Shown here one piece after another: positions 34,487-43,422 of a stretch of DNA of 64,000 nucleotides. The notes below the pieces were generated by a model. It saw only the letters and a program-made list of their open reading frames with translations, searched no databases and was not told where the DNA came from. The DNA comes from Streptomyces sp. NBC_00390. GTDB lineage: Bacteria; Actinomycetota; Actinomycetes; Streptomycetales; Streptomycetaceae. The position numbers and the translations under genes were made by a program. Position 1 is the stretch's first letter; every line of letters begins with the position of its first letter. The stretch spans positions 7,998,001 to 8,062,000 of the forward strand of contig NZ_CP107945.1 in assembly GCF_036057275.1 (NCBI RefSeq). The letters are read 5' to 3'.

Positions 34487-34545
34487 GGAGCGGCTCCGGG
34501 TGGGAGACGGACATGGGGCTGGTGGGCCTGCCGAGGGCGCGGGGC

Positions 34546-34572
34546 GGACCCGGCCCTGGAAAGGCCGGATCC
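34546..34572 (-). terminator. Intercistronic hairpin between urtA and urtB
   Basis: In the minus-strand RNA, a 10-bp stem (GGATCCGGCC with GGCCGGGTCC, one U-G wobble) and a 7-base loop lie about 30 bases after urtA. Probably an attenuator or 3'-end stabiliser that raises binding-protein levels over the permease. Confidence 0.5.
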
Positions 34573-34603
34573 GTCCACGGGGGGCCGGGGACCGGGTACC
34601 GGC

Positions 34604-35860
34604 TCAGGAGAGAGAGGAAGCCCAGTCGTAACCCTTGAGATACGGATCGGGCTTGATCGGCCCGCCCGAGTTCCATACCTCCGTGATGAGCCCGTCCGCG
34701 CCGACCTTGCCGATCCGGGCGGTCTTGTGGACGTGCTGGCTCGCGCCGTCGACGGTGACCCTGCCTTCAGGGGCATCGAAGGTGATGCCGTCCGACGCCG
34801 CCTTGACCTTGGCGATGTCGAACGAATTCGCCTTCTCGACCATTTCCTTCCAGAGGTAGACGGAGATGTAGGCGGCCTCCATCGGGTCGCTGGTCGGTTT
34901 TCCGGCCCCGTATTCGCCCTGATACGCCTTGACGAACGCGGTGTTCGCCGCGCCGGGAGTGGTCTGGTAGTAGTTCCAGGCCGTCAGCTGGCCCTCCAGA
35001 TACTGGGTACCGATGCTCTTGACCTCCTCTTCCGCAATGGAGACCGACAGCACAGGCATGCTCTTCGCGGTCATTCCCGCGGACTTGTACTCCTTGAAGA
35101 AGGCCACATTGCTGTCGCCGTTGAGGGTGTTGAATACGGCATCGGCTCCCGATCCCTTGACCTCGTTGATGATCGTGCTGAACTCGGTGGATCCCAGGGG
35201 CGCGTAGTCCTCTGTGACCACCTTCATGCCGTTGGCCTTTGCGTACGCCTTTATGATCTTGTTGGCGGTGCGCGGGAAGACGTAGTCGCTGCCGACGAGA
35301 CAGAGCCGGGTCAGACCCTGCTTCTTGAGGTAGTCGAGGGCGGGCACGATCTGCTGGTTGGTCGTCGCGCCGATGTAGAAGATGTACGGCGACTGCTCGA
35401 GACCCTCGTACTGCACGGGGTAGAAGAGTGGTGACCTGTACTTCTCGAAGACCGGCTTGACGGCCTTGCGGCTCGCCGAGGTCCAGCAGCCGAAGGTGGC
35501 CGCGACCTTGTCCTCCTTGATCAGGCTCTCCGCCTTCTCCGCGAAGGTGGGCCAGTCCGAAGCGCCGTCCTGGCTCACGGCCTTGAGCTTCTTGCCGAGC
35601 ACACCGCCGGAGGCGTTGATCTCTTTGACGGCCAGCAGCAGCGAGTTGTGGACCGTCACCTCGCTGATCGCCATCGTCCCCGACAGCGAGTTCAGCAGGC
35701 CGATCCTGACTGCGCCGCCCGAGGTGTCCGCCTCGACCCCGGCGCCGTCGGACGACGTACCGCTGCCGGTCCTGGCGCCGCAGGCGCTGAGTGCGGCGGA
35801 CGCGCCGATGGCCGATGCGCCCACCAGCAGGCCACGTCTACTGATACTGAGCCCGGACAT
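34604..35860 (-). CDS. urtA: Urea ABC transporter substrate-binding lipoprotein UrtA
   Basis: 418 residues from ATG 35860 (AAGGAGG upstream). The signal SISRRGLLVGASAIGASAAL followed by SAC is a twin-arginine lipoprotein signal with the lipid cysteine at residue 27. The mature protein has the UrtA blocks VRIGLLNSLSGTMAISEVTV, ATFGCWTSASRKAVKPVFEK, PLFYPVQYEGLEQSPYIFYI and DPMEAAYISVYLWKEMVEKA. First gene of urtABCDE; captures urea outside the membrane. Confidence 0.96.
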   Translation of the reverse strand: MSGLSISRRGLLVGASAIGASAALSACGARTGSGTSSDGAGVEADTSGGAVRIGLLNSLSGTMAISEVTVHNSLLLAVKEINASGGVLGKKLKAVSQDGASDWPTFAEKAESLIKEDKVAATFGCWTSASRKAVKPVFEKYRSPLFYPVQYEGLEQSPYIFYIGATTNQQIVPALDYLKKQGLTRLCLVGSDYVFPRTANKIIKAYAKANGMKVVTEDYAPLGSTEFSTIINEVKGSGADAVFNTLNGDSNVAFFKEYKSAGMTAKSMPVLSVSIAEEEVKSIGTQYLEGQLTAWNYYQTTPGAANTAFVKAYQGEYGAGKPTSDPMEAAYISVYLWKEMVEKANSFDIAKVKAASDGITFDAPEGRVTVDGASQHVHKTARIGKVGADGLITEVWNSGGPIKPDPYLKGYDWASSLS

Positions 35861-36050
35861 GAAATACCTCCTTGCCCGAGAAGGGCATGGGAACGAGAGG
35901 AAGAATTCGGGATTCGGGGAGGGAGGGACAGATGGTGAGGGAGATACTCGGTGCTTCAGATGCTGAGCGGTCGGCGCGCGAATTCCCAGCCGTCCGGTGG
36001 TGGTGTGAGGAGCGGTCCACTGAAGTGCGGTCACAGACTGCGCCGACGCT

Positions 36051-36066
36051 GTTTCCCCGGCGTTTC
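36051..36066 (-). promoter_or_regulatory. GlnR-box-like half sites GAAAC-N6-GAAAC
   Basis: On the minus strand GAAAC (36066-36062), six bases, GAAAC (36055-36051). The GlnR consensus is GTNAC-N6-GAAAC repeated, so the first element is imperfect. It lies about 190 bases upstream of urtA; urea transport is commonly under GlnR in actinomycetes. Confidence 0.3.
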
Positions 36067-36169
36067 GGCTCCATTGAAGCCGCGTTTCTCTTGAAGCTCA
36101 GAGGTCGCTGGGGAAATAGAAAAAGCCGCACCGGGGCGCCTGATTGACGGCGTCTCAGTAACGGCAATA

Positions 36170-36214
36170 GATACTTCCTGCGGAAAGTATCGGGCTGTGG
36201 TCAACCCTGTCAAG
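36170..36214 (-). promoter_or_regulatory. Candidate urtA promoter with overlapping palindrome
   Basis: Minus strand: TTGACA near 36212-36207, an 18-base spacer, then TACTTT. The -10 overlaps the right arm of a perfect palindrome GATACTT-N8-AAGTATC (36170-36191). The palindrome lies about 85 bases upstream of the divergent MarR gene, so it is a good operator candidate for that protein. Confidence 0.5.
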
Positions 36215-36275
36215 GCACGCAGCGAGCGGCGTACGCTGTCAAGCGTCCCCGCACAGGCGTGAGATGAGGAGCACG

Positions 36276-36731
36276 ATGGCGAGCCGGCCGCAGGACCTGC
36301 TCCAGCTGCTCACCCGGGCCGAACGCCTCTCGGTGCGCCGAGTGCAGTCCGTCCTGGACGAGTTCGACTGCTCCGTGGAGGCGTGGCGGGTACTCGCCCT
36401 GCTCTCCGAAGGCGGGCATCACATGTCGGCCATCGCCGACTGCACCTCAATGCCCGCGCCGACTCTCACCAAGCTGGTCGACCAACTCGTCGACCAGAAC
36501 CTGGTCTACCGCCGGATCGACCCCGCCGACCGGCGCCGGGTCCTCGCGTATCTCACCCCGCGGGGGATGGAGCGCTGGCAGCGACTCGACCGTCAGGTGC
36601 GCGCCGACTGGCCGGAGTTGGGCGGCAGCGACGACGAGGAGCTGCGCACCTTACTGGCGAGGCTCGCGGACGCCCTGGAGGGCGGAGCTACAACAGGCCG
36701 TGGGGGCCACTCAGTTGGGCGAGCACGTTGA
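36276..36731 (+). CDS. MarR family transcriptional regulator
   Basis: 151 residues from ATG 36276 (AGGAG upstream; ATG 36264 is an alternative). A winged helix: VEAWRVLALLSEGGHHMSAI, then DCTSMPAPTLTKLVDQLVDQ (recognition helix) and NLVYRRIDPADRRRVLAYLT (wing), the MarR signature. Divergent from urtA and overlapping the 3' end of the convergent binding-protein gene by 44 bases. It likely controls the urea transporter, a link inferred from position. Confidence 0.92.
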   Translation: MASRPQDLLQLLTRAERLSVRRVQSVLDEFDCSVEAWRVLALLSEGGHHMSAIADCTSMPAPTLTKLVDQLVDQNLVYRRIDPADRRRVLAYLTPRGMERWQRLDRQVRADWPELGGSDDEELRTLLARLADALEGGATTGRGGHSVGRAR

Positions 36732-37818
36732 AGTCGAGCCCGTCCGCCTGCGCCAGATAGATGCGCTGGCGTACATGTCGGTCACGCAGTCGGAGCAGGC
36801 CGCGTGGTCCCTCGTACGAGACCGAGTCGGCAGTCGCTCCGATCGCGGACACATCCAGGGTTCGCGCCCGCTCGACCAGTGCCGCCAGCAACAGCACTCC
36901 CTCGTAACAGGATTCGCCGAGGCTTCCCGGTGCCGGGGCCTCGATTCCGAAGCGGCCGGCGTACCTGCCGTGGAAGTCCATGGTGTCCTGGTTCGCGAGG
37001 GAGGCGAAGAACCCGGCCGTGCTGAACAGGTTTCCGGTCGACTCGGGGCCACTGGCCATCAGCATGTTCTCGTCCATCAGGGTACTCAGCCGCAGACACC
37101 GCCGGTCGAGCCCCGAGGCGGCGAACGCCCTGTTGAAGCGGACTGCGTCGCTGCCCACCAGCAGCATCAGCACGGCGTCGGCGTCCGTCCGCTCGATGCG
37201 CTGCAGGACGGTCCGGAAGTCCTCGGTGTCCAGCGGAAGATACGACTCGCCGCAGACGCGGCCGCCCCGGCATGCGCGGGCGTAGCCTCGCGCGGCCCTC
37301 GCCGTGCGGCGCGGCCACACGTAGTCGTTGCCGACGACGTACCAGCGTCGTACCCCCCGCGCCCCGGCGAGCAGCCGCATGGCGGGCAGCAGTTGCCAGG
37401 CAGGTGTCTCGCTGGTCATGAACACACCCTCGGTGCGCTCGCCGCCTTCGTAGAGAGCCGTGTAGACGTAGGGCACCCGGTGCGCGACACGCGGCGCAAG
37501 GGCCTGTCGTACGGAGGAGATGTGCCAGCCCGTGACGCCCTGCACTGCGCCGGTCGCCACCAGGGCCTCCACTTCCAGTGCGACCTGCCGCGGTGCCGCG
37601 CCGCCGTCGACCTCCAGCAGCCGCAGTTCCCTGCCGAGGACGCCACCCGCTTTGTTGAGCTCCTCGGCAGCGAGCCGGGCGCAGGAGACACATGCGGGGC
37701 CGAAGATGCCGGCCGGGCCCTGCATGGGGTAGACGAGCGCCACGTTCAGGACGGCGACGTCGGCCGACCACTGGGGGACCGCGGGAGTGTGGAGTGAGGA
37801 TCGGAGCGGCCGGTGCAT
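36688..37818 (-). CDS. UrtA/AmiC-like substrate-binding protein without signal peptide
   Basis: 376 residues. Two-lobed type-I binding fold: LNVALVYPMQGPAGIFGPAC, AAEELNKAGGVLGRELRLLE, VQGVTGWHISSVRQALAPRV and RRWYVVGNDYVWPRRTARAA align with the order of UrtA and of the amide sensor AmiC. The N-terminus is hydrophilic, with no export signal, as in cytoplasmic AmiC. No clear ribosome binding site at ATG 37818, so the start is less certain. It may sense urea or amides inside the cell, perhaps with the adjacent MarR protein. A decayed transporter component is the alternative. Confidence 0.8.
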   Translation of the reverse strand: MHRPLRSSLHTPAVPQWSADVAVLNVALVYPMQGPAGIFGPACVSCARLAAEELNKAGGVLGRELRLLEVDGGAAPRQVALEVEALVATGAVQGVTGWHISSVRQALAPRVAHRVPYVYTALYEGGERTEGVFMTSETPAWQLLPAMRLLAGARGVRRWYVVGNDYVWPRRTARAARGYARACRGGRVCGESYLPLDTEDFRTVLQRIERTDADAVLMLLVGSDAVRFNRAFAASGLDRRCLRLSTLMDENMLMASGPESTGNLFSTAGFFASLANQDTMDFHGRYAGRFGIEAPAPGSLGESCYEGVLLLAALVERARTLDVSAIGATADSVSYEGPRGLLRLRDRHVRQRIYLAQADGLDFNVLAQLSGPHGLL

Positions 37819-37906
37819 GGCGACATCATGGTCCTGCCGCAGCCGGCGACCAAGAGGCCCGGCGGTCCGTCGGCACCGGGGACCGGTACTGCCGTCATGC
37901 GCCGGT

Positions 37907-37943
37907 GGTCAGGGGAACGAGCCCGGAGCCCGTTCCCCTGACC
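37907..37943 (-). terminator. Hairpin terminator after the cyclophilin gene
   Basis: A perfect 13-bp stem GGTCAGGGGAACG/CGTTCCCCTGACC with an 11-base loop, 23 bases after the stop at 37966. Confidence 0.8.
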
Positions 37944-37965
37944 GGTGTTGACCGTTGTGCGGCGC

Positions 37966-38463
37966 CTAGGCGCCGACCGCGCCGGACTTCTCGATCCGGA
38001 CGACGGCGCTGGGCGTGCCGCTGCGCGAGCCCAGCGACTCGATCTTCTTGACGACGTCCATACCTTCGACGACCTCGCCGAAGACGACGTGCTTGTTGTC
38101 GAGCCAGTCGGTGACGATGGTGGTGATGAAGAACTGCGAGCCATTGGTGTTCGGGCCCGCGTTGGCCATGGACAGCTGGCCCGGCTTGGTGTGCTTGAGC
38201 TGGAAGTTCTCATCAGGGAACTTCGCGCCGTAGATGCTCTTGCCCCCGGTGCCGTTGCCGGCGGTGAAGTCACCGCCCTGGAGCATGAAGTCAGGAATCA
38301 CACGGTGGAAGGCGGAGCCTTCGTATCCGAAGCCGTGCTCACCCGTGGCCAGTTCACGGAAGTTCTTCGCGGTCTTCGGGACCACGTCGTCGAACAGCGT
38401 GAAGACGATCCGGCCGGCCGGCTCGCCGTCGATGGTGATGTCGAAATACACGTCAGGATTCAT
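37966..38463 (-). CDS. Cyclophilin-type peptidyl-prolyl cis-trans isomerase
   Basis: 165 residues from ATG 38463 (GGGAGG upstream). MNPDVYFDITIDGEPAGRIV, NFRELATGEHGFGYEGSAFH, RVIPDFMLQGGDFTAGNGTG and MANAGPNTNGSQFFITT contain the catalytic Arg, Phe, Gln and Asn of cyclophilin A. Cytoplasmic, no signal peptide. Accelerates proline isomerisation during folding. Confidence 0.96.
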   Translation of the reverse strand: MNPDVYFDITIDGEPAGRIVFTLFDDVVPKTAKNFRELATGEHGFGYEGSAFHRVIPDFMLQGGDFTAGNGTGGKSIYGAKFPDENFQLKHTKPGQLSMANAGPNTNGSQFFITTIVTDWLDNKHVVFGEVVEGMDVVKKIESLGSRSGTPSAVVRIEKSGAVGA

Positions 38464-38608
38464 GAAGGCATCCTCCCATCCGTCACATGGGCTCCTGACC
38501 ATGCGACACCGGCAGACCCGTGACAAATCGTGACTACGGTGATCATTGACCTTCCGGGTACTTCTCACATGTCACGTTCGCGGCGGCGCGTGGCGACGCC
38601 GCGCCGGG

Positions 38609-38917
38609 TCACTGTTCCGGTTCCGGTTCCGGCTCCGGGAGCGGGGGGAGGGGCACCGTCGCCCCGGAGCCGTCCCGTACCGCCTGCACCACCTGCTCGT
38701 GCAGAGCGCGGCTGGCCTCCTCGGACGGGCACTGCACGGGGCTCCCCGCCATGGTGAACCAGTCGGCCGCGCCCGTGTACTGCACGGTGATCTCCGCGGT
38801 GCCGTCGACCCAGGTGGTGTGCACGGTCAGATCACCGGACAGCACGCCGACCTCGTCGGTGCGCACGCCGCCGCTCCCCGAGTACACGCCGCGAGTCGTC
38901 CACGATGCCCAGCTCAT
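38609..38917 (-). CDS. Hypothetical protein with acidic C-terminal PE repeat
   Basis: 102 residues from ATG 38917. A beta-rich core (VGVLSGDLTVHTTWVDGTAE, then ITVQYTGAADWFTMAGSPVQ) precedes a helix (ASRALHEQVVQAVRDG) and a PLPEPEPEPEQ tail. I do not recognise a family, though the tryptophan-containing core reads as a folded domain. Its promoter would be divergent from the kinase gene. Confidence 0.65.
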   Translation of the reverse strand: MSWASWTTRGVYSGSGGVRTDEVGVLSGDLTVHTTWVDGTAEITVQYTGAADWFTMAGSPVQCPSEEASRALHEQVVQAVRDGSGATVPLPPLPEPEPEPEQ

Positions 38918-39029
38918 GCGTCCAGGCTGACATCCATATGGGAGAGCCGCGACCCGCGCGATCCCGCGGAAACGGTTTATCGTGGCCGCTGCGACCCCTG
39001 GAGCCGGGGTGCAGAAGGGGGGCGGGGCC

Positions 39030-40517
39030 TTGTCCGAGCCAGGGCGACTCGTAGCAGGCCGGTACCGGCTTGCCGAGCACGTGGGCCGTGGTGGCATGGG
39101 GACCGTGTGGCGGGCCGAGGACGAACTCCTGGGCCGTGACGTCGCAGTCAAGCAGCTGCACATCCCCGCACACCTGGATGACCGCGAGGTCCGGATCCTT
39201 CATGAACGCACCCGCCGCGAGGCCACCAGTGCGGCGCGCATCAGCCATCCCCATGTGGTCGTGGTGCACGACGTGGTCGTCGACGAGGGCCGGCCGTGCA
39301 TCGTCATGGAGTACGTACCCTCGACCACCCTGTCCGCCGCGATCAAGGAACAGGGTCCGCTGCATCCGGGCGAAGCCGCGCGCATCGGGGCCGCCGTGGC
39401 CGGCGCGCTGCGCGCCGCGCATGAGGCCGGGGTGCTCCACCGGGACGTGAAGCCCGCCAATGTGCTGCTCGGCCATGACGGCCGGATCGTACTCACCGAT
39501 TTCGGCATTGCCCTGCCGGCCGGAGCGCCTTCCCTCACGACGACGGGGGAGTGGGTCGGGTCGGTCGACTACGTCGCTCCGGAACGTCTGGTGGGTGAGG
39601 CGGGAGGGGCCGGCCCCGCCTCCGACCTCTGGTCACTGGGGGCCACGCTCTACCACGCGGTGGAGGGGCGGCCCCCGTTCCGGCGCGCTTCGGCCATCGC
39701 GACCGCGCACGCCATCGCGGTCGACGAGCCCGAGCCGTTGCGCGCGTCGGGCCTGGGCGCTGTCATAGCCGGTCTGCTGGTCAAGGAACCGGCGGCCCGA
39801 ATGCACGCCGACCGGGCCGAACGCCTGCTGGCCGAGGCGGCCGAGGTGGCCGGGTCACCGGTCGAAACCTCGAAGCTGTCCCGGCCGGCGGCCGAGTCGG
39901 TGGCTAGTACGCCCCACTCGCCGGGCCGGGGCCGTCGGGCAGCGCTGTCGTCCGTGGCGGTCCTGGCGGTGGGCACCGTCATCGCGGGTGCGGCATATGT
40001 CATGAACGGTCATGACGGGGACGGCGGCAAGCCGGATTCGTCCTCGAGCAGCCTGAACGCTTCGGTCCCGCCCGTTCCCGCCGGCTACCGCCTCCGGAAA
40101 GAGGGCAAGGGCGTGGCCGTTCCGGTGCCGAAGGACTGGAAGCGCACGACGACCGGCGGCGGTGAAATCGCCTACGTGGACCCGTCCGGACTGGTGGGAC
40201 TGCGCGTCAGCGCCACCCGCTTCGCCGGGGGTGATGCGTTGCGGCACTGGCGCGAGGTCGAAGAGGAGCAGACGCGCCGGGACAACCCGGGGTACGAGCG
40301 CGTACGGATGAACGGGACGACCTTCCGGGGTGGGCCGGCCGGATACTGGGAGTTCACGTTCGAGGGACGCGAGCGGGGCTTCCGCGCCGTGGAACTGGCC
40401 TTCGCGGAACCCGACGGCACCCAGCACGTCATCTATCTCAGCGCTCCCGCGGCACTGTGGAACACATACCGCCCGGTCTTCGACAACGCCGTCGAGGGCG
40501 TCCGGCTCCCGGGATAG
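39030..40517 (+). CDS. Membrane-anchored Ser/Thr protein kinase (PknB-like)
   Basis: About 495 residues from TTG 39030, preceded by AAGGGGGG; GTG 39009 or 38982 are alternatives. Kinase motifs in order: GRGGMGTVWRAEDELLGRDV (Gly loop), VAVKQL lysine, VLHRDVKPANVLLGHDGRIV (catalytic loop), LTDFGIALPAG, YVAPERLVGE and DLWSLGATLYHAVEGRPPF. One membrane helix near residue 310 (ALSSVAVLAVGTVIAGAAYV) separates the kinase from a 175-residue external domain. That domain has no PASTA repeats and resembles the sensor domains of Streptomyces kinases with unknown ligand. Confidence 0.92.
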   Translation: MSEPGRLVAGRYRLAEHVGRGGMGTVWRAEDELLGRDVAVKQLHIPAHLDDREVRILHERTRREATSAARISHPHVVVVHDVVVDEGRPCIVMEYVPSTTLSAAIKEQGPLHPGEAARIGAAVAGALRAAHEAGVLHRDVKPANVLLGHDGRIVLTDFGIALPAGAPSLTTTGEWVGSVDYVAPERLVGEAGGAGPASDLWSLGATLYHAVEGRPPFRRASAIATAHAIAVDEPEPLRASGLGAVIAGLLVKEPAARMHADRAERLLAEAAEVAGSPVETSKLSRPAAESVASTPHSPGRGRRAALSSVAVLAVGTVIAGAAYVMNGHDGDGGKPDSSSSSLNASVPPVPAGYRLRKEGKGVAVPVPKDWKRTTTGGGEIAYVDPSGLVGLRVSATRFAGGDALRHWREVEEEQTRRDNPGYERVRMNGTTFRGGPAGYWEFTFEGRERGFRAVELAFAEPDGTQHVIYLSAPAALWNTYRPVFDNAVEGVRLPG

Positions 40518-40644
40518 CGGGCTGTGGCCAGGGCGTACCGCTCCTGGGACCCGGACCCGGCCGACTCCGGCCGATAGCACCACCCTGCCAACAGTGTTAG
40601 AAATGCGATATGGTCGATGATTTCGACCGATTCGGGGCGCGTCG

Positions 40645-43362
40645 GTGCGGTCACTGACCGAAAAGAGCCCACGGAGCGTCGCCGGGCAGGTCTTCGTCCT
40701 GCAGGTGGCGGTCGTGGTGCTGCTCGTGGCGTGCGGGGTGGTCGCCCTGGTGCTGCAGGCCCGGCACGACGGCGAGAAGGAGGCCATCAACCGCTCCATC
40801 GCGGTCGCCAGCTCGTTCGCCCGCTCTCCGGGCCTGGCGAAGGCGCTGGACAGCCCCGACCCCTCCAAGGTGCTCCAGCCGATCACCGAGCTGGCCCGCA
40901 AGGAGGCGGGGGTCGACTTCATCGTGATCATGGACACCGAGGGGATCCGGTACACCCACCCCATTCCGGACCGGATCGGCAAGCGGTTCGTCGGCACGAT
41001 CGAACCGTCGCTCCAGGGCCGTGTGTACACCGAGAGCGTGCACGGCCCGCTCGGTCACGAGGTCCAGGCGATCGTGCCCGCCTACGACCCGGTCTCCGAC
41101 CCGCGCGGCAAGCTCATCGCTCTCGTTTCCGCCGGCCTCAAGGTCGAGAACGTGACCAGCGTGGTCGACCGCAATCTGCCGATCATCGTCGGCGCGGGCG
41201 CCGTCGCGCTCGCGCTGGCCACAGGCGGCACCGCCTTGATCACCAGACGGCTGCGACGGCAGACCCATCGCCTGGGTCCGGCCGAGATGACCCGCATGTA
41301 CGAGCATCACGACACGGTGCTGCACTCCGTGCGCGAAGGGGTGCTCATCGTCGACGACGACGGCCGGCTGGTGCTGGCCAACGACGAGGCCAGACGGCTG
41401 CTCGACCTCCCGCCCAATGCCGAGGGGCGTCTCATCACGGACCTGCCCGGCCTGGACCCGGGAACGGTCGAAGTGCTCGCCTCCGGTCGCGTGGTCTCCG
41501 ACGAGGTGCACCTGGCCGGGGAGCGGCTGCTGGCGGTGAACCAGCGGCGGACGGGCCGGGACGGCGGCCCTGGAGGCACGGTCACCACCCTCCGCGACTC
41601 CACCGAGCTCCGGGCGCTGTCCGGCAAGGCCGAGGTCGCCCGCGAACGCCTCAAGCTGCTCTACGACGCCGGCACCCGTATCGGCACCACACTCGATGTG
41701 GTGCACACCGCCGAGGAGCTCGCCACCGTGGCCGTTCCCCGGTTCGCCGACTACGTCACCGTCGACCTGGCCGACCCCGTGCTCCAGGGCGAGGAGCCCA
41801 GCGGTACGGGTGCCGACGAGATGCGGCGCACCGCGGTCAACGGTATTCATGACGACGCGCCGCTCTATCCGCTGGGCAAGCTGATCGAGTTCCTCCCCTC
41901 CACCCCCCAGGCCCGGGGCTTCGGGAGCGGCCGTTCCGAATTGGTGCCCGACCTGTCGGCGGCGACCGGCTGGCACGCCCAGGACCCCGAGCGCACCCGC
42001 CGGATCATCGAATACGGCATCCACTCGCTCATCGCGACCCCGCTCAAGGCGCGGGGCGTGGTGCTGGGCGTGGTCAACTTCTGGCGCTCGCAGAAGCCGG
42101 AGCCGTTCGACGAGGAGGAGCTGTCCCTCGCCGAGGAACTGGTCGCCCGGGCCGCCGTCAACATCGACAACGCCCGCCGCTACACCCGCGAGCACGCGCT
42201 CGCGGTCACTCTGCAGCGCAGCCTGCTGCCACGGGCCCTGCCCGAGCAGAGCGCCCTCGACGTGGCACACCGCTACCTTCCCGCCCAGTCCGGGGTGAGC
42301 GGCGACTGGTTCGACGTGATCCCGCTGCCGTGCGGCCGTGTGGCGCTGGTCGTCGGCGATGTCGTCGGCCACGGACTGCATGCCGCCGCCACCATGGGCC
42401 GGCTGCGCACCGCGGTGCACAACTTCTCCACCCTCGACCTGCCGCCCGACGAGCTCCTGGGCCACCTGGACGATCTGGTCGGCCGGATCGACCAGGACGA
42501 GTCGGACACGGAGGTGGGCGCCGGCGTCCTGGGCGCCACCTGCCTCTACGCGATCTACGACCCCGTCTCCCGGCGCTGCGCGATGGCGCGGGCGGGCCAC
42601 CCGCTGCCCGTGCTGGTGCATCCCGACGGCTTCGCGGAGTTCGCCGACGTGCCGGCCGGGCCGCCGCTCGGGCTGGGCGGCATGCCGTTCCGGACCGCCG
42701 AGCTGGAGCTGGCCGAGGGCACCCAGCTGGTGCTGTACACCGACGGCCTGATCGAGGACCGCTCCCGCGACCTGGACGTCGGGATGGAGATGCTGCGCGA
42801 GGCCCTGGCCGGACATCCCGACCGGCCGCCCGACGAGAGCTGCCGGGCAGTGCTCGAAGCACTCCTGCCCGGCCGGCCCAAGGACGACGTCGCCCTGCTC
42901 ATCTCCCGTACCCGCGTGGTTCCCGCCGACCACGTCGTCGAGTGGGAGGTGCCGGTCGATCCGGCAGCCGTGGCGCGGATGCGGGCAGCCGTGGCCGAGA
43001 AACTGGACGAGTGGGACCTGGCCGAGCTCGCCTTCGGCACGGAACTGGTGCTCAGCGAACTGATCACCAACGCCATCCGCTACGCCTCCGCCCCGATCCG
43101 GGTACGGCTGATCCGTGATCGCGCCCTGACCTGCGAGGTCTCCGACGGCAGCAGCACCTCTCCGCACCTGCGGTACGCGGCCACGACCGACGAGGGAGGC
43201 CGGGGCCTGTTCCTGGTCGCCCAGATGACCGAGCGGTGGGGCACCCGCTACACCCCTGGCGGCAAGGTCATCTGGGCGGAGCAGGCGCTGCCCGGCACGC
43301 CGGGCGGCATCGGCGGTACGGAGGGCGCGTGGGCCGCGCTGCTCGACGCCGAGCCGCTGTGA
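40645..43362 (+). CDS. Multi-sensor SpoIIE-type PP2C phosphatase with C-terminal anti-sigma-like ATPase
   Basis: 905 residues from GTG 40645. TM1 about 13-37, a CitA/DcuS-type PDC sensor (FIVIMDTEGIRYTHPIPDRI), TM2 about 177-199 and a PAS domain (VREGVLIVDDDGRLVLANDE). A GAF-like domain (about 345-510) carries RYTREHALAVTLQRSLLPRA as the linker to the SpoIIE phosphatase (SGDWFDVIPLPCGRVALVVG, DVVGHGLHAAATMG, LVLYTDGLIEDRSRDL). Last is an HATPase_c domain (FGTELVLSELITNAIRYASA, DEGGRGLFLVAQM). Phosphatase and kinase-like switch in one chain is a common Streptomyces design for controlling anti-anti-sigma factors. The ligand is probably a small carboxylate, inferred from the PDC type. Confidence 0.95.
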   Translation: MRSLTEKSPRSVAGQVFVLQVAVVVLLVACGVVALVLQARHDGEKEAINRSIAVASSFARSPGLAKALDSPDPSKVLQPITELARKEAGVDFIVIMDTEGIRYTHPIPDRIGKRFVGTIEPSLQGRVYTESVHGPLGHEVQAIVPAYDPVSDPRGKLIALVSAGLKVENVTSVVDRNLPIIVGAGAVALALATGGTALITRRLRRQTHRLGPAEMTRMYEHHDTVLHSVREGVLIVDDDGRLVLANDEARRLLDLPPNAEGRLITDLPGLDPGTVEVLASGRVVSDEVHLAGERLLAVNQRRTGRDGGPGGTVTTLRDSTELRALSGKAEVARERLKLLYDAGTRIGTTLDVVHTAEELATVAVPRFADYVTVDLADPVLQGEEPSGTGADEMRRTAVNGIHDDAPLYPLGKLIEFLPSTPQARGFGSGRSELVPDLSAATGWHAQDPERTRRIIEYGIHSLIATPLKARGVVLGVVNFWRSQKPEPFDEEELSLAEELVARAAVNIDNARRYTREHALAVTLQRSLLPRALPEQSALDVAHRYLPAQSGVSGDWFDVIPLPCGRVALVVGDVVGHGLHAAATMGRLRTAVHNFSTLDLPPDELLGHLDDLVGRIDQDESDTEVGAGVLGATCLYAIYDPVSRRCAMARAGHPLPVLVHPDGFAEFADVPAGPPLGLGGMPFRTAELELAEGTQLVLYTDGLIEDRSRDLDVGMEMLREALAGHPDRPPDESCRAVLEALLPGRPKDDVALLISRTRVVPADHVVEWEVPVDPAAVARMRAAVAEKLDEWDLAELAFGTELVLSELITNAIRYASAPIRVRLIRDRALTCEVSDGSSTSPHLRYAATTDEGGRGLFLVAQMTERWGTRYTPGGKVIWAEQALPGTPGGIGGTEGAWAALLDAEPL

Positions 43363-43422
43363 GCGCGCCCCGCGGGCCACTCGCCGGCCGGCGGGGTTCT
43401 CGCCTCATGGGAGACGCCCGAG

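Noticed and set aside
40651..43380. 909-codon open frame antisense to the large phosphatase gene
   Set aside because: It mirrors the codon pattern of a high-GC gene; the sense strand shows five recognisable domains and the antisense product shows none.
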